Both the position numbers and the translations under genes were made by a program. Of a stretch of DNA of 64,000 nucleotides, positions 26,728-49,898 are shown piece after piece. The notes beneath the pieces were generated by a model. It saw only the letters and a list, made by a program, of their open reading frames with translations, did not search any database and was not told where the DNA came from. The stretch is from NCBI GenBank assembly GCA_009792885.1, contig WMCF01000032.1, forward strand, positions 8,426,386 through 8,490,385, given 5' to 3'. How positions within the stretch are numbered: position 1 is the stretch's first letter; the number at the start of each line of letters is the position of its first letter. Origin of the DNA: Eremophila alpestris peregrina. Lineage: Eukaryota; Chordata; Aves; Passeriformes; Alaudidae.

Positions 26728-27450
26728 AAGTGCCAAGGGGAGCCTATTCCTCAAAATTCTGTCCACCAGCAGCTCTGTGGATTCCACCATTCCAGCCCTG
26801 TTCTTTGGCAAACCTCATTGTCCCAAAGCCAAAGTCAACAGGCCCACAAGTTATTACTGTACTTCAGCAATAACAATCACTTTTTCAAGGAAAAAAAGAA
26901 ATTGTTTCAGAAAGTTGTTTACAGTGTCTATTGTAGCACAATAAAGCTCACAAAATACTGTTAGATTAGAGCAGTACCTTCCTTGGAAAGGAACACTGCT
27001 GAGAATTATGCTGTATTGAAGACCACCCTCCCAACAGCTTTCCAGTTCAAAGTGATCTAAGGACTGACACATTAGTTGCTGTTGGAATCAGAGCAAGAAT
27101 TCAATTCTACAAGAAACAAGTTTCATTGGAAATGGGTATAAATAGTAATAGCCAGCACACTCCACTAATACAAACTGTATAGAAAACAAAGGATATGTGC
27201 TAATAAAATTGGGTTCTAGTTTAGTGTTAACAGCAGACCTGCAAAAGTCCCAGAGTCTGAAGATTATGAAGTTCTTTACACTCAGATGCAACTATTCTTT
27301 AAAAAAAAAAGTCCCTATTCTTCCAACAGCCAGTTTAAATAGCAATTATACAACTATAGTTTTTACTTCAGCTAATTCTCACTAAAACCTGAACTGTAAC
27401 CTTGTCTCCCTTATTTTCTGCTAATATTAAAAATAGTAGTTATTAAAATC

Positions 27451-28239
27451 TCAGTACTTTTTTACCTTCACTACTGCATACCAGAGACCTGCTAGTGCAA
27501 AAGCTAGCACAGAGATTACTAGCTGTATGATTTGAAAATTATTAGTCACATATTGTATGCTCAAAAGCATTTGCTCGTATCCAAGTGTTTGCTCTGAAGA
27601 TACAAGGTTTAAGTAACAAAGAAAAAAAGGTGGTTTCTGGTTGTTTGAGAGTCCCATAGCAGAGTTGTTCAGAGAGGCAACTGGATTAGAATAGGGATCA
27701 GGAAGTTCACCAAGCTCCAATGCTTTAAAAAATACAAACTGCAATTCATTCTCTTTACTACTGCTCGTTTCTAATTCCAGAAACCACAGGTTTTTATTAT
27801 ACTGCAAATTTCCCAGCCAGAATTGTGCAAAACATACAGAGTTGTCTCCTGGGCAGCCTGAGCTGAAGTCTCCAGAAATGCTACAAGCTTCTTCCAGCCA
27901 GCCTGTTACTGAAATGCCACCAGTGCAGTGAGAAACTCTACTGAGACTGTCTTTCCCAGAAGAAAAATGCAGATGAAATGAATCCTTCCAAAGAGCAGCT
28001 GCACTTGAGTTCATCCCTGCTGATTCACTGAAACTCAGAGGCATTTCCTTGCCAACAGAAGACAGAGGTATAGTATTAAAGAGAGAACAATTCCAGGTGT
28101 TATATAATTCTTGTAAACTGCTACTATGACTTTGAGAACTGTCCAACATGGAATGCACGTGTGTCAGATGAGCTGCTGGCTTGTGATGATCTGGGCCATT
28201 GTCACACACTCGTTTCTGGATAAAATCTTCTTTCTTCAT
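27451..28239 (-). CDS. Unrecognised 262-aa protein with C-terminal hydrophobic anchor
   Basis: This uninterrupted minus-strand frame is far longer than other frames in the surrounding AT-rich DNA. The ATG at 28239 (context ACT-ATG-A, purine at -3) is the first Met after an in-frame TAG at 28305-28303. The protein is Ser-rich with no domain I recognise. Residues of about 237-257 form one hydrophobic helix (from IIQLVISVL to LWYAVV), followed by the basic tail KVKKY, which suggests a tail-anchored membrane protein. It lies 105 nt beyond the SMIM10-like stop, in the same frame but cut off by two stops, and probably on the same mRNA. The position between CYTH3 and RAC1 is where human FAM220A (259 aa) lies; I see no convincing similarity, so that is a positional hypothesis only. 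The last codons overlap a possible splice donor at 27465, so the C-terminus is uncertain. Confidence 0.6.
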   Translation of the reverse strand: MKKEDFIQKRVCDNGPDHHKPAAHLTHVHSMLDSSQSHSSSLQELYNTWNCSLFNTIPLSSVGKEMPLSFSESAGMNSSAAALWKDSFHLHFSSGKDSLSRVSHCTGGISVTGWLEEACSISGDFSSGCPGDNSVCFAQFWLGNLQYNKNLWFLELETSSSKENELQFVFFKALELGELPDPYSNPVASLNNSAMGLSNNQKPPFFLCYLNLVSSEQTLGYEQMLLSIQYVTNNFQIIQLVISVLAFALAGLWYAVVKVKKY

Positions 28240-28344
28240 AGTCCTAGAGCACAGCTTTGCTGCTTCACTGCAGGATGGATTTGAAGGAGAGTGTGACTGA
28301 CTCTAGTTGCAACATACAGCAGGAGCAGCACACCAAGTCACAAG

Positions 28345-28365
28345 TCAATGGATCTCAATATGGAC
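28345..28365 (-). CDS. SMIM10-like exon 2 coding part (VHIEIH, stop)
   Basis: Acceptor CTCTTTAG (AG at 28367-28366) is followed by GTC CAT ATT GAG ATC CAT TGA. Six codons restore the family's conserved C-terminus, which fixes the splice. The exon continues past the stop as 3' UTR that holds the 262-codon frame. Confidence 0.9.
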   Translation of the reverse strand, partial: VHIEIH

Positions 28366-30308
28366 CTAAAGAGAAGGAATGCAGGAAGTTATTACACTGA
28401 TAACCCAGTTTCCTGGTTCCCAGTGTATTGAACCAAAAATAATTAAAAATCTTTCACATAAAGAATAACCCAGCTACAGAAAGTCACAGTTGTCCTAACA
28501 GACAACTCTCCCTACAGGCTGCTTGAGGGGTAGGAGGTACACCCAAATAGCAGCTGCCCTTCTGTGGTTTCAGTTTAATCTGCTACAAGCTCTCTCCTGG
28601 TGACAGGCATGGAAGTGAGTCAGCAAAGGAGCAGGCAGAGAGATTCGCTGTGTAACAGCAGCATTTCCCTTCACCAATAGAAACACGGGCTGGGACTGAT
28701 GAGAGGATTAACATGAAAGGCTAATATGAAAGTAATCCTCCTGTAAACAGAAGTGCGAGCTGAAATCAGACACACGGCACTGGAAATCAACAGTGTACCC
28801 TGAACTGCTTCCCAGAGGGAACTGGTCAGACTGGCTGCCCCAGCACAGTTAGAGGGGATCAGCTGTAGCACAAAGGACAGGCTGGTGGTGTTCCAGCAGA
28901 ACCATTCTGTACCAACACTGATAACGAGCAAAGACAAGGCTTTTTTTCAGCTACCAAGGTTACTAAGCTACGTGTACAACTCCTGGCCGTCTGGCTTATT
29001 GACAAGCTTCAGAATTGCAGGGCAAATCCCAAAAATAGGAGACACATTCTGACCTCTTCCCATTTCAAATTATCTTTTACAAGTAACAAACTCCAACCAG
29101 ACTTGTTTTTCAGCCCTTGGCCACTGGCCAGATCTCGAAACTTTCATTACAGCTATGTTTACAAGGAGAAAGAGTGTCCAGTCCTTGGCTAGAACAGATG
29201 TTTGTAGTGACAACGCACAGCCTGCTGCTGTTGCTAGTTAAGTTAAAAGTAAATCTTTCATTTCATCACAAAAACAATGAAACTTCAACCCCACAACAGG
29301 TCAAAGCTATGTTAGTTTCACGTTTTGCAGAAACAAGCTCAAAATAGGAGAGATACAAATTAAATCTGAACCGTCTTTTTCATGCAATTACATTGGTATT
29401 TAACTGTCTGCATTTTCCGTTCTGCAACTGTTCTTGATTTCAAAAAACCTCAACAAACTGATGCAGGAAATTGTTTTCTTCGCTCCTTACAAGGTGTCAC
29501 GACCGTGTTATCAAAGCGCACACATTCACAATTTATTCCCAGTATTTAAGTCAACCGCGGCTTAGGTAAAAGGTGCAGGAGAGCGGAACGTTTGCAGCTA
29601 ACACGCAGAGCACCGGGAGCACTCGCAGCTGGCCACCGGCAAGGGCAGGGCTGCGGGGCTGCATCCGTGCAGAGCCCGAGCGACACTGCCCCGGTGACAC
29701 GGGGCACGACACGGCCCCGGTGACACGGGGCACGACACGGCCCCCGGTGACACGGGGCACGACACGGCCCCNNNNNNNNNNNNNNNNNNNNNNNNNNNNN
29801 NNNNNNNNNNNNNNNNNNNNNNNNNNNNNNNNNNNNNNNNNNNNNNNNNNNNNNNNNNNNNNNNNNNNNNNNNNNNNNNNNNNNNNNNNNNNNNNNNNNN
29901 NNNCCCCGGTGACACGGGGCACGACACGGCCCCCGGTGACACGGGGCACGACACGGCCCCGGTGACACGGGCCAGGACACGGCTCCCGCCCCGCCGCAGG
30001 GACGGCCGCTCGGCCGGCCGCGCTCCGCCGTTATTCGGGGCAGCGGCCGCGGAACCGGCCCCCGGGGCCCGGCCGGTGACTGCGGGACGCGAGCCCGCCC
30101 CAGCCCCGCCGCCCCCGCCCACCTGCAGCCGCACGTTGAGCATCATGGAGGCGACGATGTAGAGGTAGGGGAAGTTGATGCGGAGCTTCCAGGCCAGGTC
30201 GAAGAAGATGAGGAGGGTCCTGGTGAGCCCCTTGCAGAACACGCCGTACGACCTGGCCGCGGCCGACTGGGAGAGCCTGGCAGCGAGTGCGGACAGAGCC
30301 GCCGCCAT
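28345..30308 (-). CDS. SMIM10-family small integral membrane protein, 68 aa, two exons
   Basis: Joining exons 30308-30123 and 28365-28345 gives 68 residues. The body includes ARSYGVFCKGLTRTLLIFFD, then a Leu/Ile/Tyr-rich segment, and ends VRLQ/VHIEIH. This closely matches vertebrate SMIM10 and SMIM10L proteins as I recall them, including the exact HIEIH end supplied by the tiny second exon. The family consists of very short membrane proteins whose function is poorly known. Residues of about 32-60 could be one or two membrane-associated helices. Exon 1 lies in a CpG island; the start context is weak at -3 (TTT-ATG-G). Intron 1 carries the minisatellite and assembly gap. Exon 2 runs on into the 262-codon frame. 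The exact paralogue symbol is not certain, so none is given. Confidence 0.88.
29689..29982. repeat. 26/27-bp GC-rich minisatellite, interrupted by assembly gap
   Basis: The unit has a CCCCGGTGACACGGGG core followed by CACGACACGG. Nearly identical copies stand on both sides of the N run, with a degenerate last copy ending GCCAGGACACGG. Units vary by one C (26 or 27 bp). It lies in intron 1 of the SMIM10-like gene, starting about 140 bp past the exon 1 donor. Confidence 0.95.
29772..29903. other. Assembly gap (132 N)
   Basis: A run of 132 undetermined bases inside the minisatellite. The length is close to five repeat units, but the true array size is unknown. Frames translated through the N run are meaningless. 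Confidence 1.
30123..30308 (-). CDS. SMIM10-like exon 1 (residues 1-62)
   Basis: ATG at 30308; 186 nt ending in codon Q62, phase 0. Donor is CTGCAG|GTGGGC, with GT at 30122-30121. The frame would otherwise run into intronic minisatellite. Confidence 0.9.
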
Positions 30309-30510
30309 AAACCCTCCCCCGCTCCCGCGGCCGCGCCGCGCCCCGGGCGCCGCCGCCGCCGCCTCCCCGCGCTGCGCGTGCCCGCCGGGCGGGGCGCGCG
30401 GCCGGGCCTCAGCACCGCGCGTGCGCCGGGCGGGCCGGACCGGGCTGCGGCAGCGCGCGCCTCCGCTCGATGCGCACGCGCACGGGGCCGTTGGAGCGGC
30501 GCCGGCCCCG

Positions 30511-30562
30511 CCCTCAGGAGCCGCCCTCAGGAGCCGCCCTCAGGAGCCGCCCTCAGGGGCCG
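30511..30562. repeat. 13-bp tandem repeat, four copies
   Basis: CCCTCAGGAGCCG is repeated head to tail at 30511, 30524 and 30537, with a one-base variant (CCCTCAGGGGCCG) at 30550. It lies about 200 bp upstream of the SMIM10-like start codon. Confidence 0.95.
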
Positions 30563-30799
30563 CCCCTCGGCACCGCCCGGCCCGCGGGGCTCCGTGTGCT
30601 CCCGGCGGGCATCAGCGAGGGCTGGCCCTGCACAGGACCCTCCCCAGGAATCCCGCTGTGCGCCTGAGAGCGCTGTCCGGACGTTTCCTGAGCTCCTGTC
30701 AGGTTTGGTGCTGTGCCCGCTTCCCTGGGCAGCCTGTTCCACACACACCGCCCTCCTGGGGAGCAGTGTTCCCCTTCACTAAAATTGTAATTTAGCAGC

Positions 30800-33700
30800 T
30801 TATCAGTATAAAATCACTGGGGGAAGAAGACACTGTAGGTTTTCATACAATTTGTGTATTCTATTTATGCTAAAATAAATAGATTTTCATATTTATTTAT
30901 TATATCTATTACTCTTAAAAGTCCTTCAGAATTTCCACAAATGGTTCCAGTGAGTAATAGATTCCAGAATATATCATCACTTTCTGACAATTGTCTTATT
31001 TCTGTCATAAACATGCATTTCTGTTTCAAATGTTGACCATGCTATACGGTGAACCCCCTGATTTTAATTTCTGGCTTTGATCTGATGTGTTATTTGAAGC
31101 TGTCTGGTTTTTGTCTAGCTTTCCACCCCAAAAGAAGCTGTTCAGGGGGGATGTGAGTCACAGCTGTGCAGCATTACAGGGGGAAGTGGGCTTCTTCCCA
31201 TCCCATCTGCTCTCAGACAGATTTGGTCCTTTTTTAGGTCCTAGTTCTCCTCAAGTCCATAAGCTTGTCTGCAAGTCTGCAGCAAAACAAACACTAAATG
31301 TTTCTAAGGAAATCAGGGGCCAGATCACAGCTTGGAGCTTTTGGTTTTATTCTTGTGAAAAAATGACTGGAAAGGGGAAGGCAGCAAAACCAGTAATACC
31401 AAATGGGCTTATGTCATGGTTAAACCTTTATATCCTTTTTCTTGATATTTTAAGGCTTATTCTATGAAATGCTTGATGTTAAGATAGGTGGAAGTTGAGG
31501 GGCACTTGCAGCTTACGTGTCTGTGGGTTTCAGCAATGCCTCACCTCAGGGCATGATGTGATGCCTGTAAAAGGTTTATTCCCATATTTCTGCTGAGGCA
31601 GTTACAGTGCTAAAGAACTGAAGAGACACAGAGAGAAGTCTCAGGTCCTTGTTTATAAATATATAATGATGCCTCTATTCCAAAATGCTCACAGCCATAT
31701 ACAGGGATTACTGTGTGCAGGCCTTCAACAACAATTGAAGCACTGTCTGTTACTGCTTGCTAAACCTGAGGCAGACATCAGTGAATGCACAGCCTTATGT
31801 GGTTTTTGTAACTGAAATTCCTGACAGAAGAGAGATTTATCAGAAGCTACCTAAAGAAAATGCAGGGCTTGTTTCTGTTGTATACATATACCAGAGAAAT
31901 CATCCATGCTAGAATCACATGAATGGGATGCATTCATTTAAAATGCTTTATTATTAATGTAAAGATTTGCTTGCTAACATTTTATTTCCATGCTTCTTTA
32001 ATCTGTTCTCTCTGATGCAGCAAATGCTGACATTTAAAAGTTGTGGTTCCTTTTTTATTGCTGGCTTTGGTTCCCCTAGAGCAGACTGACTGCTATATTT
32101 GAACAGTGTACATATCACATGCAAGTACAGGGTTTTTTCAACACTCAGGAAACTAATCATGCCAAAACTGGAATGAGTTTGCCTGGAATATCTAGCCATT
32201 ACTTGTGGATTAGAATATTTTCTAACATTAATTTTACATCATGGTATCTCCCCAAGTTCAGTGAAGATACTCTGAATTTCCTCCACAGCAACAGTGTCAC
32301 TTTTCCCAATTAAAAATCTGTGGTCCATTAGCTTGACAAAGAGATAGCAACTAAAGAATTCAAACATCATTAAGCAAAAAATTTGGAATCTCAGGCAACT
32401 GTTAGGTGAGAAGCTTTTAGGTGGTAGCTACTGTCCAAACAGCTGGAATATGTACTGCTGTCTGGATTTAAAACCAGGAGGGTACAGGGGCTCAGAGAGT
32501 GAGAAAGGTGGATAACACCACAGGTGGAACTAGAGTCCAGGAAGGAATTTGGGATGCCCACTGCTGTCTGACATTGATTGACATTTCCACCAGTTACTAT
32601 GGACGTAATACTGCATCATTAAATACCTGACTTCTGCCACCAACTCAAATTAGGGTCAAGCCTTAATTACAATTCTTAAAGACAATTATGTCAGCTATTT
32701 TAATATGAAAAAGCATCTGGGAACCCCGTTTTGCACTTCAGTCCAAGCCCTGTTTTCCAGTGACTGTGAATTCCAATTACAGCTTTTCACCTTAAACCAG
32801 TTTGTCCATCATTGTTAAGGACAGAAGGTTACTTTTGACCTCAGTATTGGACACGCTGTGTCCTGGAGGCAACTGAACAGAACCACTGGCAGCAGGAGGT
32901 GTCACCTGTGAGTAAGGGAGCTCACCTGTGAATCACTGCCAGGTGTTCTGCCTGCCTCCCTGGACAAAGTGTATGCTGGGCCTTCTCTGTGGCTGCATGA
33001 GTGAGCTGCCAGTTACCCAACACAGTCAGAGCTGGGCATGAAAGATAGGACAAAAGTGCAAATAATTATTGTCTCTGTCATGTTGATAGTCTGTGTCATG
33101 GTGAGTGGAACTCCCCAGTATTGCCTCAGCGTGATTACCCTGCCACTCCCCAGCCACAAAGGAGAATTATCCTCCCTCAGTGCCAGCACACACAATACCC
33201 ACAGTCAGGCAGTGTCCCTGACAGTCTTAAAGAATGATTTCTTCTTCATGTCTAACAAAAAGGCTTCCAACAACAATTGTAATGGTGAGAGAAGACAAGG
33301 TGATAAGAGCATTGAATAATATTAAACTGATCTAAGCCTCAGCTGTATGATTCATTGTTTTATCAGAGGTTTGGGGAGATTTATAATGGGTTATTGTCAC
33401 TGCCATTATTTTCTTCCATCCTACTCCTCTGTGAGGTGCATTTGTAACTATCCTGTATAACAACAAAGCATTGCAGTCATATGTATCAAAATGAGAATCC
33501 TTCTAATAATCCTTGTCTGTGACTAACTTCTCACTCCTTAGCCCTGTGTTTCATCCTATAAGTTTCTTTTGTTGAACTAATGTTTCAAAATATTCCATGT
33601 AAATATTGCTCTCTCTTCTCATTCTCAGGGGAAAATTCATACCTGCAAAGTGCTGACTAATTGTAGCACAATTTAACTTATCTTTTTTCTCTTTAAAAAC

Positions 33701-35680
33701 AAACATACTGCATACTAGCTAAACAAAAAAAACGCAAGAATAAAATAAAATAAAATGTAGCTGAAATATAGTAATGTTTCACAATAGAATAATTATCACA
33801 TCATGTATTTTAAGAGCATACACATAACTATCTGCCAGGGCAAATCTACTGTAAGAAAGCTATCAGCTAGGACTTCAAATGCAAAATTTTAAAAATTCCA
33901 AATGGCCTTTTTTAAAACATTTGGGGAAATAAATATTTACAAATATGTGGAAGAAAAGTGTCTAAATATGTTGCCATTATCATCATCTACCCAAACTGTA
34001 ATATTGTTTTTAATGACTAACATTTAATATTTATCTAGGTATTTTCTAATATTGTCAATTATATACCAAATTCAGTATAAATTTGTCAATTGAAAACCTG
34101 TTTAAACCATACCCTGTGTTTTAACTTAAGTATTTTTGAGTGCAAAACAATTGATCCCAAAACAATAGGGTGGATGAGCACTGAAAAAAACATATGTAAA
34201 AACATAATGACAGGATCATGAAACAATTTGTGCTAGTGTTTTGTCTGTGACAGCCTTCATCCTTGTCTTTTTGTGCTATTTTGTAATTATATTTTAAATG
34301 CTCTTGTACCTCTTTTTCATAGAAAAAGCTCTCATCACCCCTGTGTTATACACTGGATAAAAAAAGAACCAGTGAAGGAAGAGATGGGTGGTGGAAAATC
34401 AGAAGCAGTTTTACACATCCCTCAAATTTTCCCACGTCCTGGGTGTGACATCAGTCACACATCGTGCTGCTGCTCTGTTCCTGTGCAGGATCTGAGGCCC
34501 CAGAGCTGCAGCAGCAGCCAGGAGCAGCAGGAGCACACGGAGATCCTGCCCACACCTCCCCTGGTGCTGCCCACGCCTCCCTTCCGCAGCTCCCTCCTGC
34601 TGGCTACACATCGGCACAGGCCTGGCTTTAAAGAGACTCAGCTTAATGACAACTCAGTGCAGCTTCCGTCTGTGTCAGGGAACATGGGCACACAAGTGTT
34701 GCAAAAATAGCCTGTGGGTTCACAGTGATAGTTAGGATTTCCTCTCTGATGGCAAATATCTGAGAATTATCTCTGCTCAATGAGAGAAACATGAGAGAGT
34801 AACTGTCTTGGAATGCTCTGTCCACTGATGAAGTTGTATTGTAGGGTATCAAAATAATCTAGGAATGTTCTGAAACTAAGAGGAGATCAAATCACTAGAA
34901 AACCAGGGCTGATGGTGGTTTCATTCCTCGTCACTTTGCAGGAGCAGTGTGTCCCCACACTTCCTTCCAGGAACAGATGGCAGTGCACACAAAGGGAACG
35001 GTGCTGCTGTGCATCAGCCCAGCCAGGACATGCTCTGGCAAGTAGAACTATGGCAAGGACTAATTGTAGAAACTGAGACTGTTGGGATCATCAGACCTGC
35101 TCTGCTTGACTTCTGCTTCACTATTTCATGGAAATAACTGGTTTGCTTGAGGGAAAAAAGAAACCCAGAGCTCTGTGAGGCCTGGCTTGTCCCATCTTGA
35201 GAAGACTGGACCTGCACTGATGTGATCTAAAACTTGCCAGCACAATTAATGTCACACACAGCCTGTCAGGAGGAGGGAGGATGGTGTGAAGATCCGTGGA
35301 TGAAGGGAAACAATCTGGCACAGTGAGAGAGATGGTCCCATGGCAGGGAAGAGTGGGCACCTGTCCAGAGCAGCAGACGGGGAACTTTGCGGTGACCCGA
35401 GTTACAGGTGCTCAGTACGTCTGTGGGGTAAACACAACATTAAACTGCTTCAAGAGATGCCAAGAATGAGGTTGCTGCATGATGGGTGCCAGGCCTGATA
35501 GACGGGATACATGGTGGTGTCAAAGCGACTTGTTGGACACGACAGGGCTGCTGTGGGACGATGCCCATCCCCGTGTCCCTGACGGGCTGCGGGCTTGCGC
35601 CGGCAGTGCCAGCGCTGACATCCCGTCTGGAAACGGCTCCGCCTGAACACACCGTACACGGGTCAAGGGTGCTGCACTGG
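30800..35680. other. Intergenic stretch between the SMIM10-like locus and RAC1
   Basis: AT-rich sequence with no gene I can support. It contains a short (TAAAA)n run at about 33740-33755 and one GC-rich patch at about 34480-34640 with exon-like composition (see findings). No RNA gene or complete transposon was recognised. Confidence 0.5.
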
Positions 35681-35902
35681 GTCAGTGGCACAGCCCCGGC
35701 CCTCCGCCGCTCCCGCCCCGAGCCCAGGCACCGCCCGGAGGCGGCCCCGGCGCGGCCCGGCCGGATGTGAGCGCGGCGCCGCTTCCTGCGCCCGCAGTCC
35801 GCCCTCTCCCTCCCCGCCTTGGGTGGTGCCGCTGCCTCGTCCCCGCTCCAGGCTCAGGGCGGAGGCGGCCGCCGCTCCCTGCTCCGCTCAGCAGCAGCCC
35901 CG

Positions 35903-48213
<12,311 letters not shown>

Positions 48214-48438
48214 ACGTCACCCTCCCCCACCCCATCCACCCTGTGCTGTGCCCAAACAATGGAGCATTCACATGCCAATTTTTTCTGTTATAAATTACTT
48301 CTCTTCCATCAATTCTTGAACCAATTGACAATTTCATGGTTTCGTTTAAGTATGATCCTTACCTTGCATCCTTCTAAGAGCAAACTCCTGAAGACATACC
48401 TATGTAAAGCCTTATTTTTAAAATCCTCTTCTTGCTCA

Positions 48439-48444
48439 ATTAAA
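48439..48444 (+). terminator. RAC1: RAC1 proximal poly(A) signal candidate
   Basis: ATTAAA about 226 nt past the stop. RAC1 is known in mammals to produce mRNAs with short and long 3' UTRs; this would be the short one. Confidence 0.4.
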
Positions 48445-49576
48445 TGTTGCCAAACTATCTGCTGAACTAAGTCGCATTGTTGTGCTACAAACACTAAGCA
48501 CTAAACTGTTTTTTAAAGATTCTTCTTGAAAAATGACTCTAATTTCTGGTAGGAAATGCAAAAATCTCTTTCTAGTTTTTCATAGTAAGTAACAGTACCA
48601 GGGAATTAGCAGATTTAATGTGTTTTATTCTGAACAGTTTCCCCAGCACAGCCGTTGCCTCGTGGTGCACCCAGCCCTGGCAATGACTGACACTCCTGAG
48701 TCACAGTGTAAATGCTTTATCATTGGTAAGGGCTTGGTTGCAATCTAGTTCTTGCTGCTGTGATTGAAAACAGTAACTATTCTTACTGAAGTGTCTGTAG
48801 TCCTTGTGACAGCATTGTGTTGTGATGGATCCATGGAGTACTGGGTTGGATCAGGAGATAGTGCCAGACAGTATTTGTGACACTGTACAGCTGTACTTAC
48901 ACTACACTGCCAGAGCAGCTCAGCAGCCATTTCCCCAGAGGTGCAGTAGTGGAGAGAGGTTGGTGTTCATGGGTAAATTCCTTTGAATTTCAAGTAGGGC
49001 ATTCATGTAGGTACAATTCTGAATCAGTCATTCCCACTTTTATGTAGTAAATGCTTTTCTTGTAGAATCTCTTCTTATTGAGCAATATAACTTGTATTTT
49101 AAAACCTTCTCATTGCTAGAAGTTTGCTTTTTTTTTCTTTTTTTCTTTTTTAGAGTAGAATGTTCAAGCATATCCTCATTTTCCTGTTATTTCTGACCCA
49201 GTAAGTTATGCTTTCTGAGGAGCTTTAGTCTATTAACTAGGTGTAAAAATCATGTGAAGCAGCTTTACACATTTTAGTAATTTTTATATTTTAAACCTCT
49301 ATAACTGACCAACTTTTCAGCCACCACTCTTTGCAAGGTCCCCCAGTGTAACCTGACTAAAGCAGCCAAGTGTTCTCTCTGTCACTGCCTGTGACTCTGC
49401 TCTGTGAGGTTCTGTCATTAGTGCTCATCTTCTGTACCTTCCAAACTGGCAGGAATAGGATGTTCAACTACACCCTTTCAACCACTAAAGCAAAATTTAA
49501 AAAGTTGCAAAATGGTGAAGTTTTTACATTGATCTTTTGCTAATGCAATTGGCAGTATGTTTTGCATGTATGACTT

Positions 49577-49582
49577 AATAAA
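49577..49582 (+). terminator. RAC1: RAC1 distal poly(A) signal candidate
   Basis: AATAAA (CTTAATAAATCC) about 1.36 kb past the stop, giving a long 3' UTR of roughly 1.4 kb. The interval 48214-49600 is AT-rich with no other gene. Confidence 0.6.
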
Positions 49583-49892
49583 TCCTTGAATCACAAGCGT
49601 GGTGATGTTTGAGTTTCTGAGCCAGTGTGTCGTTCCTGTTCCTTGGCAGCAGCTGTGTGTGCTCAGGGACAGTGTGCAGAGCCCAGGCTGGCAGTGCTGC
49701 TCTGAGAGCCCAAACACAGCCCTGGGCAGCAGGTTCTGTGTCCCACTCCCCTCCATGCAAACAGAAATGCTTTTCCTCTGAACTTTGTGCTGAAATTCCC
49801 CAGATTCCAGGCTTTTACTGAAAGCCCTGCCCTGTGTGTGCCCCATCCCCGAGAGCCAGCACTGGTACCTGTCATTGCACAGGAGCCAAGGT

Positions 49893-49898
49893 TTTATT
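49893..49898 (-). terminator. DAGLB: DAGLB poly(A) signal candidate
   Basis: TTTATT on plus gives AATAAA on minus, about 0.9 kb past the DAGLB stop at 50790. Its cleavage site would fall near 49875, about 270 bp from the predicted RAC1 end. Confidence 0.5.

Larger units (their letters stand above)
29980..30620 (-). promoter_or_regulatory. CpG-island promoter of the SMIM10-like gene
   Basis: Dense CpG sequence covers exon 1 and extends upstream on the minus strand to about 30.6 kb, where composition falls to AT-rich. No TATA box is evident. A 13-bp tandem repeat (30511-30562) lies at its upstream edge. Confidence 0.7.

Noticed and set aside
28267..28273. CTGCAG as an alternative acceptor that would fuse SMIM10-like exon 1 to the 262-codon frame
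   Set aside because: Joining exon 1 (phase 0) here gives an immediate TGA, so no fusion protein results.
29546..30308. Long frames running through the N gap and minisatellite
   Set aside because: They depend on unknown bases and repeat translation. Only the first 62 codons of the 30308 frame are real, ending at a splice donor.
30143..30795. Other frames of 90-206 codons in the SMIM10-like CpG island
   Set aside because: They overlap the SMIM10-like exon in other phases and have low-complexity composition.
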